Shown: positions 27,993 to 36,411 of the stretch, piece after piece
Layout: every line of letters begins with the position of its first letter
Position numbering within the stretch: the stretch's first letter is position 1
Source of the DNA: Lentisphaeria bacterium
Lineage (GTDB): Bacteria > Verrucomicrobiota > Lentisphaeria > Victivallales > Victivallaceae
Assembly: GCA_900768505.1 (NCBI GenBank)
Contig: CAAGED010000054.1
Span: 25,413-89,412 of the forward strand
Direction: 5' to 3'
DNA: 64,000 bases
Program-made: the position numbers and the translations under genes
Notes under the pieces: generated by a model
The model's database searches: none
What the model saw: the letters and a program-made list of their open reading frames with translations, nothing else
Told to the model about the DNA's origin: nothing

Positions 27993-29019
27993 TAAGCTCT
28001 GCTCCATGAATCAGGAGCAGTTGACGGAGTACCTGGCCGGGATCGGGGAGAAGAAGTTCCGGGTCAAGCAGATAATGGATTGGATTTACCGTAAATTGGA
28101 GTTGGAGCCGCATCGGATGGAAAATTTGAGTCTCGCCTTGCGGGAAAAACTGGCGGAGGAGCTGGCGGTAAATCCAATGACAATTTGCCGGCGGGAGGCG
28201 GACGACTCCGGAACGGTGAAATTGCTGCTGCGTTTGTGTGACGGCGAAAGTATTGAGATGGTGATTATCCCCGGTGGCGACGGACGTAAAACATTTTGTT
28301 TAAGTACTCAAGTCGGTTGCCCCGTGCAGTGTGTTTTTTGCGCCAGCGGCCGCAATGGCTTGACCAGAAACCTGCATGGCGGCGAAATAATCGAAGAATT
28401 TCTGCTGGGTTGCCGGGAGTTGGGCGGCGTGCTGCCGGACAATATTGTTTTTATGGGAATCGGCGAAGGATTGTTGAATTACGACAATCTGATTATGGCG
28501 CTGGAGCGCTTGACGGGGGCAGATTACTTCGGGATGTCGCCCCGTCGAATTACCATATCCAGCAGCGGTTATGTGCCGAATATGCTGAAATTGGCGGATT
28601 TGGGACGGGAATATAATTTTGCCTTGTCTCTTCATGCCACGGATGATCAGTGCCGACGGCGGATAATTCCGGAAAAAATCATCAAATACACAATTGCGGA
28701 GATTTTGGCGGCGCTTAAATATTATTCTGAAAAGGTGGGGCGTATTCCGACCTTGGAATATACTCTGCTGGCCGGAATAAATGACTCACCCCGGCAGGCG
28801 GCGGAATTGGCGGCGATTGCCCGGGAGGTTCATGCTAAAATCAATCTGATTCCCTACAATCCGACGGTGGATGGATACGCCAGGCCGGAGCGGAAGGTGA
28901 TCGAAGAATTTTGTCGTATTCTGGCTAAGCAGCATGCGGCATACACATTGCGACAGGAGCGGGGTTCCGGGGTAAATGCGGCCTGCGGGCAGTTGCGTCA
29001 GCAGCAGGATTTAAGTTAA
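27976..29019 (+). CDS. rlmN: 23S rRNA (adenine-2503-C2)-methyltransferase
   Basis: 347 residues. Radical-SAM cluster motif CPVQCVFC at Cys115, 119 and 122, and the second catalytic Cys337 near the C-terminus in GVNAACGQLR. Family motifs FRVKQIMDWIYRK, STQVGCP, LNYDNL and SLHATDD are present. GIGEGLLNY replaces the common GMGEPLLN. It methylates C2 of A2503 in 23S rRNA (and often A37 of tRNA), affecting decoding accuracy. It starts inside the glycosyltransferase gene with a GAGGAGG ribosome site. Confidence 0.93.
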   Translation: MATSNNKLCSMNQEQLTEYLAGIGEKKFRVKQIMDWIYRKLELEPHRMENLSLALREKLAEELAVNPMTICRREADDSGTVKLLLRLCDGESIEMVIIPGGDGRKTFCLSTQVGCPVQCVFCASGRNGLTRNLHGGEIIEEFLLGCRELGGVLPDNIVFMGIGEGLLNYDNLIMALERLTGADYFGMSPRRITISSSGYVPNMLKLADLGREYNFALSLHATDDQCRRRIIPEKIIKYTIAEILAALKYYSEKVGRIPTLEYTLLAGINDSPRQAAELAAIAREVHAKINLIPYNPTVDGYARPERKVIEEFCRILAKQHAAYTLRQERGSGVNAACGQLRQQQDLS

Positions 29020-29058
29020 AATAAATTATTGCTCAACGGGAGCGAAGGGACATAAAAA

Positions 29059-29757
29059 ATGAGAATAAAAATTTGCGGTATTCAGAACGAGGAAGAGTTG
29101 GCAATTGCCATCAATTCCGGTTGTGATACGGTGGGGTTTCAGGTTGGTCAGCTGCATTCGTCCAAGTCGTTTATTCTGCCGAGTACGGCGAGTCGGCTGA
29201 TGAAGCTGCTGCCGCCCTACATTACGCCGGTATTGGTGACGCATCTGGCAACGGCGGAGGATATTTTAGGCATTGCCAACCATGCTGAAATTTACAACAT
29301 CCAACTGCACAATATTGAATTCAGCGAATTGTGCCGTCTGCGTGATCAACTGCCGGAAAACGGTAAAATAATTTTGACGGTTTATCCCTCCATGCTGGGA
29401 ATGCGCAGTTGGGTGGATGAGGCGTTTCCTTTATTGTCGGCGATTAATTTTGATGTATATCACAATTCGCCGGCGGAAATCGGAATTTCGGACAATAACG
29501 CATATGATTGGGATTTGTGCCGTGATTTCATAAAACGGGCATTGGTGCCGGTAATGATTTGCGGCCATTTGGAGAGTAAAAATGTAGCGGAGGCGATTCG
29601 TCTGACCAATCCGTTTGGGGTTGATGTCTGCTCCGGAGTGAAAAAGAGCGGAGAAGATTTCTTCTGCGATCCACTGAAATGTCTGGATTTTGTGGAAGCG
29701 GTGCGTCTTGCGGAGCTGGATAAGATTGCCCGGTTGAAGCGGGATTTGTCGGCGTAG
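29059..29757 (+). CDS. TrpF-like (phosphoribosylanthranilate isomerase fold) protein
   Basis: 232 residues. The start MRIKICGIQNEEEL and the motifs GCDTVGFQVG, IQLHN and GVDVCSGVKKSG match the PRAI/TrpF barrel, with Cys6 in the KICG motif as in that family. No other trp gene is nearby, and the middle of the protein is less typical, so a different substrate is possible. It precedes the ceramidase-like and serine-hydrolase genes in the same direction. Role in tryptophan synthesis is inference only. Confidence 0.6.
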   Translation: MRIKICGIQNEEELAIAINSGCDTVGFQVGQLHSSKSFILPSTASRLMKLLPPYITPVLVTHLATAEDILGIANHAEIYNIQLHNIEFSELCRLRDQLPENGKIILTVYPSMLGMRSWVDEAFPLLSAINFDVYHNSPAEIGISDNNAYDWDLCRDFIKRALVPVMICGHLESKNVAEAIRLTNPFGVDVCSGVKKSGEDFFCDPLKCLDFVEAVRLAELDKIARLKRDLSA

Positions 29758-29831
29758 AGAATAAAAATTGTTCGCCGATGTAAAAAAAATTGACCCCGGC
29801 GCACGAAAAAAAATTTACGGAGGAAATAAAA

Positions 29832-31193
29832 ATGAGTATTGAATTTGGTTATGCGTCATCGATAATTACGCCGGAATTACCGGCAAATTTGGCCGGATAT
29901 TTTAATATTCGAATGTGGAAATTGGTGGCGGATGATCTTTATGTCAAGGTGGCGGTTTTTCGCCAGGATGGTCGGCTGGGGGCGATTGTGCAGTATGACG
30001 TAATCACCGCCTCCACGGAATTATGCGACGAATTTTGGCATCAGGCCAAATTGGCTCAGGTGGTTGGGTTCTCGCCCTGCAACACCATAATCTGCGCCAC
30101 ACACACTCATACGGCGCCGGAGGTTCGTCTGGACGGCAGGCCGGGTGACTCCCCGGAATTTATTCTGATGGCGGCCAGTCGCGGAGTAAAGGCGCTGCTG
30201 CAGGCGCTTGGCGATATGCAGACGGGTGAAATTGAAGTTGGCAGCGGCTTTAATTTTGATTTAATCTTCAATCGACGTTACTGGATGGACAACGGACGGG
30301 TAATCACCAATCCGGGTAAACTCAATCCTCATATAAAACGGCCGGAAGGAGAGATTGACCCGGAAATTCCGTTGCTGGCGTTTAAGAGTCAGGGAAAAAT
30401 CAAATTGCTGCTTGCGTCGATTGTCAACCACTCCGACACCAATGGCGGCAGTAATGTTTCAGCGGATTGGCCGGGAGTGGCACGGAAATTGGTAGAAGAA
30501 AAATTGGGAAGTGAAACATTGTTTATTCCGCTGATCGGGGCGGCGGGAAACATCAACCACTTCGACGTGGGAGCGAGTTTTGATCAGACCAGTTACGAGG
30601 AGACAAAACGGGTGGGCAGACTCTACGCCAAGTCGGTAATTGAGGCATTGCCGGAATTGCGCCCGCTGTCCGGTGATTATTTCCAAATCGGCAGTAAATC
30701 CATGACGGTGGGTGGGTACAATTTTTCGGAAGCGGAATTGAATGAAGCACAAGCGACGGTGGATCGTTATGCCGAAGTGGCGGACCCCACAACATCGGAC
30801 GTGTCGATAACGGCGGAGGATTTGGCCAACGGTAATCCGGTGGCGCTGAAGTTTTTTGCCATGAAAATATTGGAAATGGCCGACATGCGGGAGCGCTACC
30901 GTTTTGATTTGACGGGGCTTTTTTTCGGCTCGGCAGGGATATGTTCATTGCCGGGTGAACCGTTTGTGGAGATTGGTCTTAATTTACGCAAGTCGGTATT
31001 TGCAGGGCGTCACATATTAGTCAGTGGCCACGCTAACGGTATTGGAATCAAGGGCGGCGGCGGTTACATTCCGAATTTATGGAATTACGGCCGTGGTGGA
31101 TATGAGGTTGAACCGTTGTCTGGACCGTTTGAGCAGGCGACCTCCCGAAAGCTGATTGAGGCGTGGGACGAAATTCGAGCCACCTTGAAATAA
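29832..31193 (+). CDS. Neutral/alkaline ceramidase-like hydrolase
   Basis: 453 residues from ATG 29832, preceded by GGAGG. The N-terminus FGYASSIITPELPANLAGYF and the zinc-site motif ATHTHTAPE (residues 89-97) are typical of the neutral/alkaline non-lysosomal ceramidase superfamily, with a second His in IVNHSDTNGG and a Gly-rich GAAGNINHF. There is no signal peptide, so it is probably cytoplasmic. Many bacterial members of this group have no proven ceramidase activity, so the substrate is unknown. Confidence 0.75.
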   Translation: MSIEFGYASSIITPELPANLAGYFNIRMWKLVADDLYVKVAVFRQDGRLGAIVQYDVITASTELCDEFWHQAKLAQVVGFSPCNTIICATHTHTAPEVRLDGRPGDSPEFILMAASRGVKALLQALGDMQTGEIEVGSGFNFDLIFNRRYWMDNGRVITNPGKLNPHIKRPEGEIDPEIPLLAFKSQGKIKLLLASIVNHSDTNGGSNVSADWPGVARKLVEEKLGSETLFIPLIGAAGNINHFDVGASFDQTSYEETKRVGRLYAKSVIEALPELRPLSGDYFQIGSKSMTVGGYNFSEAELNEAQATVDRYAEVADPTTSDVSITAEDLANGNPVALKFFAMKILEMADMRERYRFDLTGLFFGSAGICSLPGEPFVEIGLNLRKSVFAGRHILVSGHANGIGIKGGGGYIPNLWNYGRGGYEVEPLSGPFEQATSRKLIEAWDEIRATLK

Positions 31194-31217
31194 AATAATA
31201 AAAGCCGACACACGGGA

Positions 31218-31245
31218 GGGAGATAAAAATTTTAATTTTTCTCCC
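31218..31245 (+). terminator. Hairpin after the ceramidase-like gene
   Basis: GGGAGA-T-AAAAATT pairs with AATTTTT-CTCCC, leaving one bulged T, 25 bases after the stop. No U-tract follows, so a terminator role is only possible. Confidence 0.35.
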
Positions 31246-31299
31246 TTGCGTAATTAAACTTTTGAATAACCAACTGAATATTTTTTGGGAGAGATGATT

Positions 31300-32322
31300 A
31301 TGCAGGCGGCGGAGCTGCTGAAAAGTCAAATTTCAGAAGGATTGATTAAGGGGGCGTGCGCTATCAAGGGCAGCACGTCGGGAGTGGAGGAAATAATTTG
31401 CTGCGGAGAGGCGGATTATCTGCGTGGAACTCCGATGAGCGTGGATTCCGTTTTTGATATTGCCAGTATCAGCAAGGTTTTTGGCGTTACGACGCTGCTG
31501 CTGCATTGCCGGGCAAAAAATTTATTGGATTTTGATGAACAGTTGGGAAAATATTTGCCGGAATTAAGCGACAAGGCGACAAGTAGAATAACCTTGCGGC
31601 AGTTGGCGACACATTACAGCGGGTTGGATAATTCCAAACCCTACAATAAATATATTGGCGATGCCGCCGCTCTTTACAAGGCAATTTTTCAGGTTGAACC
31701 GGTAACGGCGGCGGGGACGCGTTTCGAGTATTCCTGCGTTAATTTTATTCTGCTGGGATTTGTGGTGGAGCGTCTGCTGCGACAGTCGTTGAAACGGGCG
31801 GCCCGGGAGTTTGTTTTTAAACCACTGGGAATGAAACACTCGTTCTGGGGGAGTGTGCCGGATGCACTTCATGAAAATCTGGTTCGGATGTACAATGCCG
31901 AGCCAGGCGTGATCAGCGATGAGAGCGCCCGGGGGCTCTTTCCAGCGCACATTGCCGGCAACGCAGGTATTTTTACCTCCGGGGCGGATGCCGCGCTCTA
32001 CTGTCGGGCATTGTTGATGGCGGGGCGGCACGAAGCAAATCCGGCATTGGTGGAACATGAAACCTTTCTGGCGGCGGCGGATGAAATTTTTACTTGCTGT
32101 TCGCCCGATGGCATGATGAAACGCTCCGTAGGCTGGGGATATGGCGATCAGGCAGGTTTTTCGCCGGAAGTGATTTATCACTCGGGGTGGAGCGGTCAGA
32201 CGGTATGGATTGACCGGAAATTAAACAAATTCGTAATTGTATTCAGCAATCGGGTGGGTGACTGGGCGCAGGCGAAGCAGGCAAGATTGGATTTCGCCGG
32301 AGCGTGGGTAAATGAGAAATGA
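31300..32322 (+). CDS. Serine beta-lactamase-like hydrolase (class C / penicillin-binding fold)
   Basis: 340 residues from ATG 31300 (GGGAGAG properly spaced; earlier TTG and ATG are too close). The SxxK motif appears as SISK in DIASISKVFG, with the conserved RITLRQLATHYSGLDN region and a final HSG motif in YHSGWSGQTVW. The Tyr motif reads YSC where YxN is usual. No signal peptide is visible, which is unlike a true beta-lactamase, so an intracellular esterase or peptidase is more likely. Clustered with the ceramidase-like gene. Confidence 0.75.
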   Translation: MQAAELLKSQISEGLIKGACAIKGSTSGVEEIICCGEADYLRGTPMSVDSVFDIASISKVFGVTTLLLHCRAKNLLDFDEQLGKYLPELSDKATSRITLRQLATHYSGLDNSKPYNKYIGDAAALYKAIFQVEPVTAAGTRFEYSCVNFILLGFVVERLLRQSLKRAAREFVFKPLGMKHSFWGSVPDALHENLVRMYNAEPGVISDESARGLFPAHIAGNAGIFTSGADAALYCRALLMAGRHEANPALVEHETFLAAADEIFTCCSPDGMMKRSVGWGYGDQAGFSPEVIYHSGWSGQTVWIDRKLNKFVIVFSNRVGDWAQAKQARLDFAGAWVNEK

Positions 32323-32446
32323 CGGTTAAACGCCGGATAATTGACGGATGGGGAAAATCAGTTGGTTTTAGGCGAAAATAATTTGGCGCCGGAAGGTGTG
32401 GTAGAGTAATGGAAGCATCTGAAGAATTGAAACAAGAGGTAGATTT

Positions 32447-33073
32447 ATGATTGGCCGTTTGCGTGGCGAATTGATTGAAAAGGAGTTTACAACGTGTCTG
32501 CTGGATGTGCAGGGAGTGGGATATGTGGTATTTATTCCGCTGAGCACTTACGATAAGTTGCCGGATATTGGCAAAGAGTGCATTTTGTATATATCCACTC
32601 AGGTTCGGGAGGATGCCATCAATCTTTTCGGCTTCACGACGCCCGGCGAGCGGCGGATTTTTGAAACGCTGCTTAATGTCAACGGGGTGGGCGGCAAGTT
32701 GGCGTTGAATATTCTCAGTGCAATGCCAGTGGCCAATTTCTGCCGGGCGGTGGTGGAGAGCGACTTTAAGGTTTTGAGTAAAATCAACGGCGTCGGCAAA
32801 AAAATTGCGGAGCGTCTGGTGGTGGAGTTGCGGGATAAACTGGCGACGGCGGCTCTGGAAAAACTGGGAACTTCCGGCATATCCGGAGTGGAAATCAGTG
32901 GCCGGGTGGTGGATAATCCGTCATTTCGCGATGCGGCGGCAGCTTTGGAAATGCTTGGTTTTAAACGTGATGCCATCAGTTGTGCCTTGGAGGAATTGGC
33001 AAGTGACGATGAAATGACGAATGCAAGCTGCGAAGATATCATTCGTAAAACATTGCAAAAATTAAACTCCTGA
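32447..33073 (+). CDS. ruvA: Holliday junction branch migration protein RuvA
   Basis: 208 residues. N-terminal OB fold MIGRLRGELIEKE, then the two helix-hairpin-helix motifs (LLNVNGVGGKLALNIL and LSKINGVGKKIAERLVVELRDK), a linker, and the C-terminal RuvB-contact domain (DAAAALEMLGF). A RuvA tetramer binds four-way junctions and guides RuvB. AGAGG precedes the ATG. ruvB and ruvC are not in the window. Confidence 0.95.
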   Translation: MIGRLRGELIEKEFTTCLLDVQGVGYVVFIPLSTYDKLPDIGKECILYISTQVREDAINLFGFTTPGERRIFETLLNVNGVGGKLALNILSAMPVANFCRAVVESDFKVLSKINGVGKKIAERLVVELRDKLATAALEKLGTSGISGVEISGRVVDNPSFRDAAAALEMLGFKRDAISCALEELASDDEMTNASCEDIIRKTLQKLNS

Positions 33074-33113
33074 CCTTGGTTGGTTCGGAAATAAAATTGT
33101 TAGGAAGCGGCAG

Positions 33114-33485
33114 ATGTTTAAATTTCGCCAAGGGACGATTTACCGGCAGGGAGATGCCGGATTAATTCTGATTAATCACAACCCAATGCAGGGGGAGTCG
33201 CTGATATTTCCGTTTAGTATGTCGGAAAACGGCGCAAACGCTCTGGCGTTAAAACATATTTTAACTCCGGATTCGACGGAAGCGACACTCAATGTGGAAA
33301 TAACGCCCGGATTAATCACATTGGAGCAGATTATCGACCTGCGCAATCACTCCAATTACACGGAGTGCGGGGATCTTGCGTCCGGTGAATGTGTGAAATT
33401 ACTTACGGCGTTACTGGGTAAATTGCCAGCTGAGTCTGCCGAATACAACCTTGTTAATGCCATAATTAAAGAATTAAATTCATGA
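33114..33485 (+). CDS. Small conserved-looking protein, unknown function
   Basis: 123 residues with AGGAAG upstream of the ATG. Soluble, no signal peptide or membrane segment; the first half is beta-rich and the last 40 residues helical. It lies 40 bases after ruvA and overlaps the flippase start by four bases (ATGA), so it is translated in a coupled unit. I do not recognise a family. Confidence 0.6.
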   Translation: MFKFRQGTIYRQGDAGLILINHNPMQGESLIFPFSMSENGANALALKHILTPDSTEATLNVEITPGLITLEQIIDLRNHSNYTECGDLASGECVKLLTALLGKLPAESAEYNLVNAIIKELNS

Positions 33486-34831
33486 ACGTTTTGAAAATAT
33501 TCCGCCTGCCTGGTGCCGCCGTATGGCAAAATCAGTCATTCCGCCGTTACAGCGGCAACATGATCTGGTTGAGTGCCGAGCGGGTGGTGCGGATTATAAT
33601 TGGTTTGACGGTAGGGATTTATGTGGCTCGGGAATTGGGGCCTTATAAATACGGTATGCTCAGTTATGTGCAGAATTTCTGCATAATTTGTTCAATTTTC
33701 GGGAATTTTGTCGCCGAGGTGGTAGCGGTGCAGCGTTTGGTGAAGTATCCGGCGCGTCGTAACGAAATATTGGGGTCCTGCTTTCGGGTGCGTTTAATTG
33801 CCCTGCTGCCGGTGGCGGTTTTTACGATAATCGGGATAATGATTCAGCAGGATTCGCCGGAGTTGATCCGGCTGATAATCCTGATGAGCACTACTAATAT
33901 CTGGCTTTTGTTCAGTGGAGCGGAATTTTTCTTTCAAGCCGGGGTTTACGGCAAATATGTGGCGATTGCACAAATAATTGCCCATATCATCGGCTCGCTG
34001 GGACGTGGAACGTGTGCCTATCTGAAGGCGGATTTGATTTGGTTTGTGGCGTTTGAAAGCTTTTTTGCGCTGATTTATATTATTTTATATCTTGTTTTTT
34101 ACCGGAAACTCTGCGGTGAATCGGTTTGCCGATGGAAGTTCTCCTCTCATGAATGCCGCATCTTGCTGCGCCGCTCCTGGCCGATAATTTTAGCCGGTAT
34201 GGGGGGAATGGTCTACGCCAAAGCAGATCAGCTTTTTCTGAAAGAATTGACGGATTTAACCGAGGTGGGGTTTTATGCCGTGGCAAACCGGATGACTGAA
34301 CTCTTTTACACGATTCCAACGATTATCGGAGTGACGCTTTTCCCGGCGATTGTGAAATATCACACTCAAGATTCCGCCTTGTATCAGGAGAGAATCCGTA
34401 TTCTCTACTGCGGTATGTTTTATGGTGGACTGACCTCGGTATTAGTGCTGAATCTTCTGGCTCCCGGGGTGATTGACCTCCTTTACGGCGGCAAATACAA
34501 TCAGGCCGTCGAAATCTTCCACCTTTATAGTTGGAACATCTTGTTCATGTTCATTGCCACGGCAAATGCCAAGGTGATGGTTTTGCAGCGTTGTCAAAAT
34601 TATCAATTGATTTTCAGTCTGCTGGGAGTGGGAATCAATTTAACATTGAATACGGTGCTGATACCCCGTTATGCCGCCCAGGGTGCAGCGGCGGCCTCCG
34701 TCATTAACGGCGGTGTAATTTTTTTGATTTTGCCGATATGTTTCAGGGCTACCAGAAATATTGGCTGGAATATTCTGGCCGCCCCGAATTTCATGCCGGC
34801 AATCCGACTACTGGCGCATTGGCTTAAGTGA
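33482..34831 (+). CDS. Polysaccharide flippase (Wzx/MATE-like)
   Basis: 449 residues with 12 to 14 hydrophobic segments. The N-terminal pattern WLSAERVVRIIIGLTVGIYVARELGPYKYGMLSY is typical of the polysaccharide biosynthesis/MOP exporters, as is YAKADQLFLKELTDLTEVGFYAVANR in the middle. It probably flips undecaprenyl-linked glycan units across the inner membrane for O-antigen or exopolysaccharide. The 3' end overlaps the convergent alcohol dehydrogenase gene by 24 bases. Confidence 0.85.
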   Translation: MNVLKIFRLPGAAVWQNQSFRRYSGNMIWLSAERVVRIIIGLTVGIYVARELGPYKYGMLSYVQNFCIICSIFGNFVAEVVAVQRLVKYPARRNEILGSCFRVRLIALLPVAVFTIIGIMIQQDSPELIRLIILMSTTNIWLLFSGAEFFFQAGVYGKYVAIAQIIAHIIGSLGRGTCAYLKADLIWFVAFESFFALIYIILYLVFYRKLCGESVCRWKFSSHECRILLRRSWPIILAGMGGMVYAKADQLFLKELTDLTEVGFYAVANRMTELFYTIPTIIGVTLFPAIVKYHTQDSALYQERIRILYCGMFYGGLTSVLVLNLLAPGVIDLLYGGKYNQAVEIFHLYSWNILFMFIATANAKVMVLQRCQNYQLIFSLLGVGINLTLNTVLIPRYAAQGAAAASVINGGVIFLILPICFRATRNIGWNILAAPNFMPAIRLLAHWLK

Positions 34832-36028
34832 TTTTAAATAAATATCTTTTACGCACTCCTTGGAGGCGCATACTGGTGCCAGATCAAGCAGTGTCTGCAA
34901 TGACGGCGTGGAGAAGGTAAGTGCCGTCAATTTGGGAATATCCGCCTCGGTGAAGCCGAAATCCTCCAATTTTTCCGTAACGCCCAGTTCAAAAAGCCAT
35001 TTTTCCACTGCCAAAGCCGCATTTAAACCATTTTCCGGTGTTCCCTCGTCGCTTAAGTGAGGAGCAATGGGGCGCAGAATTCCGCTCAAGATGGCGGCTC
35101 GGGCCGGATAAATTTTTTCGATCACCGCCGGAAGCAGTATCGCCAGACCCAAGCCGTGAGTCAAATCCGGCTTCACGGCACTTAACGGATGCTCCAGGGC
35201 GTGAGTGAAGTGCAGAATGCCGTTGTCAAAACTTACTCCCGCCAGCATGGAGGCGAAGAGCAGCCAGTAACGGGCTTTTAAATCCTCCGGATTCTCCTTG
35301 GCTTGGGGTAAATACTGCACCACCAGTTTCACCGTTTGTTCCGCCAGCATAATGGAGTAGGCGCTGGCCATTTTGCTGGTGGCGGCCTCCACTACATGAT
35401 TTATCGCGTCAATGGAGACGTAAAGCGTCTGCCGGGGCGAGAGTGAAGTCATTAATTCCGGGTCTTCAATGGCGAACATTGGATACATGCAGTCGTAAGC
35501 CAGTGCCGGTTTAAATTCATTTTTCAAATCCGTCACCACGGCGAAGCGATCCACTTCCGTGCCGGTTCCGTGGGTAAGGTTGATTACCGCCAGTGGCAGC
35601 GACATGGCGGGAATCAGTTTGAAATTGGTTAAATCCGTACATAATTTGCCAGGATATTTCAACAATACGGCAATGCATTTTGCCGCGTCAATCGGACTGC
35701 CGCCGCCGATGCCGATAACGGCCTGAACATTTTTGGTTTTGCCCAGCGCCACCGCTTCGTCAACCTGATCGGTGGTTGGGTTGGGGGTAACTTTATTGTA
35801 GAGAAAGAGTTCCACGCCGGAGTGGCAGCAGGCGCTGGAGAGTTTCTCCCAGGCGCCGCATTTGAGGTATGCGCTCTTGCCGGCCACGGCCAGTACCCGG
35901 CAGATTCCGTGCTCCTTGAAGTATGTAATCACTTCGAAAATTTTGTCCAGAGCGCCGACTCCGAAATATACGGTATTGCGCAGTCTCAGAGTTTGAACTT
36001 CGTTGATGTTGACACCGTTCTGCCACAT
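34808..36028 (-). CDS. Iron-containing alcohol dehydrogenase
   Basis: 406 residues from ATG 36026-36028, with GGGAGGTG ideally placed; a longer reading adds an unlikely 69-residue leader through the promoter. NAD-binding GGGSPID at 108-114; metal ligands Asp207 and His211 (SIDAINH), His276 (in HALEHP) and His291 (THGLGL). Group III iron-type ADHs reduce aldehydes or oxidise alcohols in the cytoplasm. It has its own strong promoter and stands alone on this strand, convergent with the flippase gene. Substrate unknown. Confidence 0.92.
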   Translation of the reverse strand: MWQNGVNINEVQTLRLRNTVYFGVGALDKIFEVITYFKEHGICRVLAVAGKSAYLKCGAWEKLSSACCHSGVELFLYNKVTPNPTTDQVDEAVALGKTKNVQAVIGIGGGSPIDAAKCIAVLLKYPGKLCTDLTNFKLIPAMSLPLAVINLTHGTGTEVDRFAVVTDLKNEFKPALAYDCMYPMFAIEDPELMTSLSPRQTLYVSIDAINHVVEAATSKMASAYSIMLAEQTVKLVVQYLPQAKENPEDLKARYWLLFASMLAGVSFDNGILHFTHALEHPLSAVKPDLTHGLGLAILLPAVIEKIYPARAAILSGILRPIAPHLSDEGTPENGLNAALAVEKWLFELGVTEKLEDFGFTEADIPKLTALTFSTPSLQTLLDLAPVCASKECVKDIYLKSLKPMRQ

Positions 36029-36411
36029 TTTGCACCTCCCATAAAAACTTTTTTTAATAAAGGTTGTTTTTAGAAAAAATACATTCCCAAGTAATAATAT
36101 CCTCTTTGCAATTATTGTCAAGCCGGAATGGATAAAAAAAATTAGTTTGAGCTGATTTGAATGGCTATAACCGTAAAAAAACGGAAAAATAAGGAAAATA
36201 AAATTTTGCGGCGTGGATAGAGCAGCAAAATCCATGAAAAATCACGTTGACGATTTGAGTTTTAAGAATTGGCGAACTATCTTATACCGTATTTTTTATT
36301 AATATTAAAATGTCGGCGGAAATGGTGTTTTTCAGGAAATTGATATTCGGCTCCGGCTGAATTTTGCCGCTTTTCACCTCGCCGATTAACTTTGGGAGTT
36401 TTTACCGCAAA
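36029..36411. other. Divergent intergenic region between adh and dnaE
   Basis: 383 bases. It holds the adh promoter at 36094-36121. The half toward dnaE is AT-rich without a promoter I could single out. A GGGAG at 36394-36398 is the probable dnaE ribosome site, with a rather long 13-base spacing. Confidence 0.5.
36094..36121 (-). promoter_or_regulatory. Sigma-70-type promoter of the iron alcohol dehydrogenase gene
   Basis: On the minus strand, TTGACA (36116-36121, perfect -35) and TATTAT (36094-36099, one mismatch from TATAAT) with a 16-base spacer. The start point would lie near 36087, giving a leader of about 60 bases to the ATG at 36028. Confidence 0.7.
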
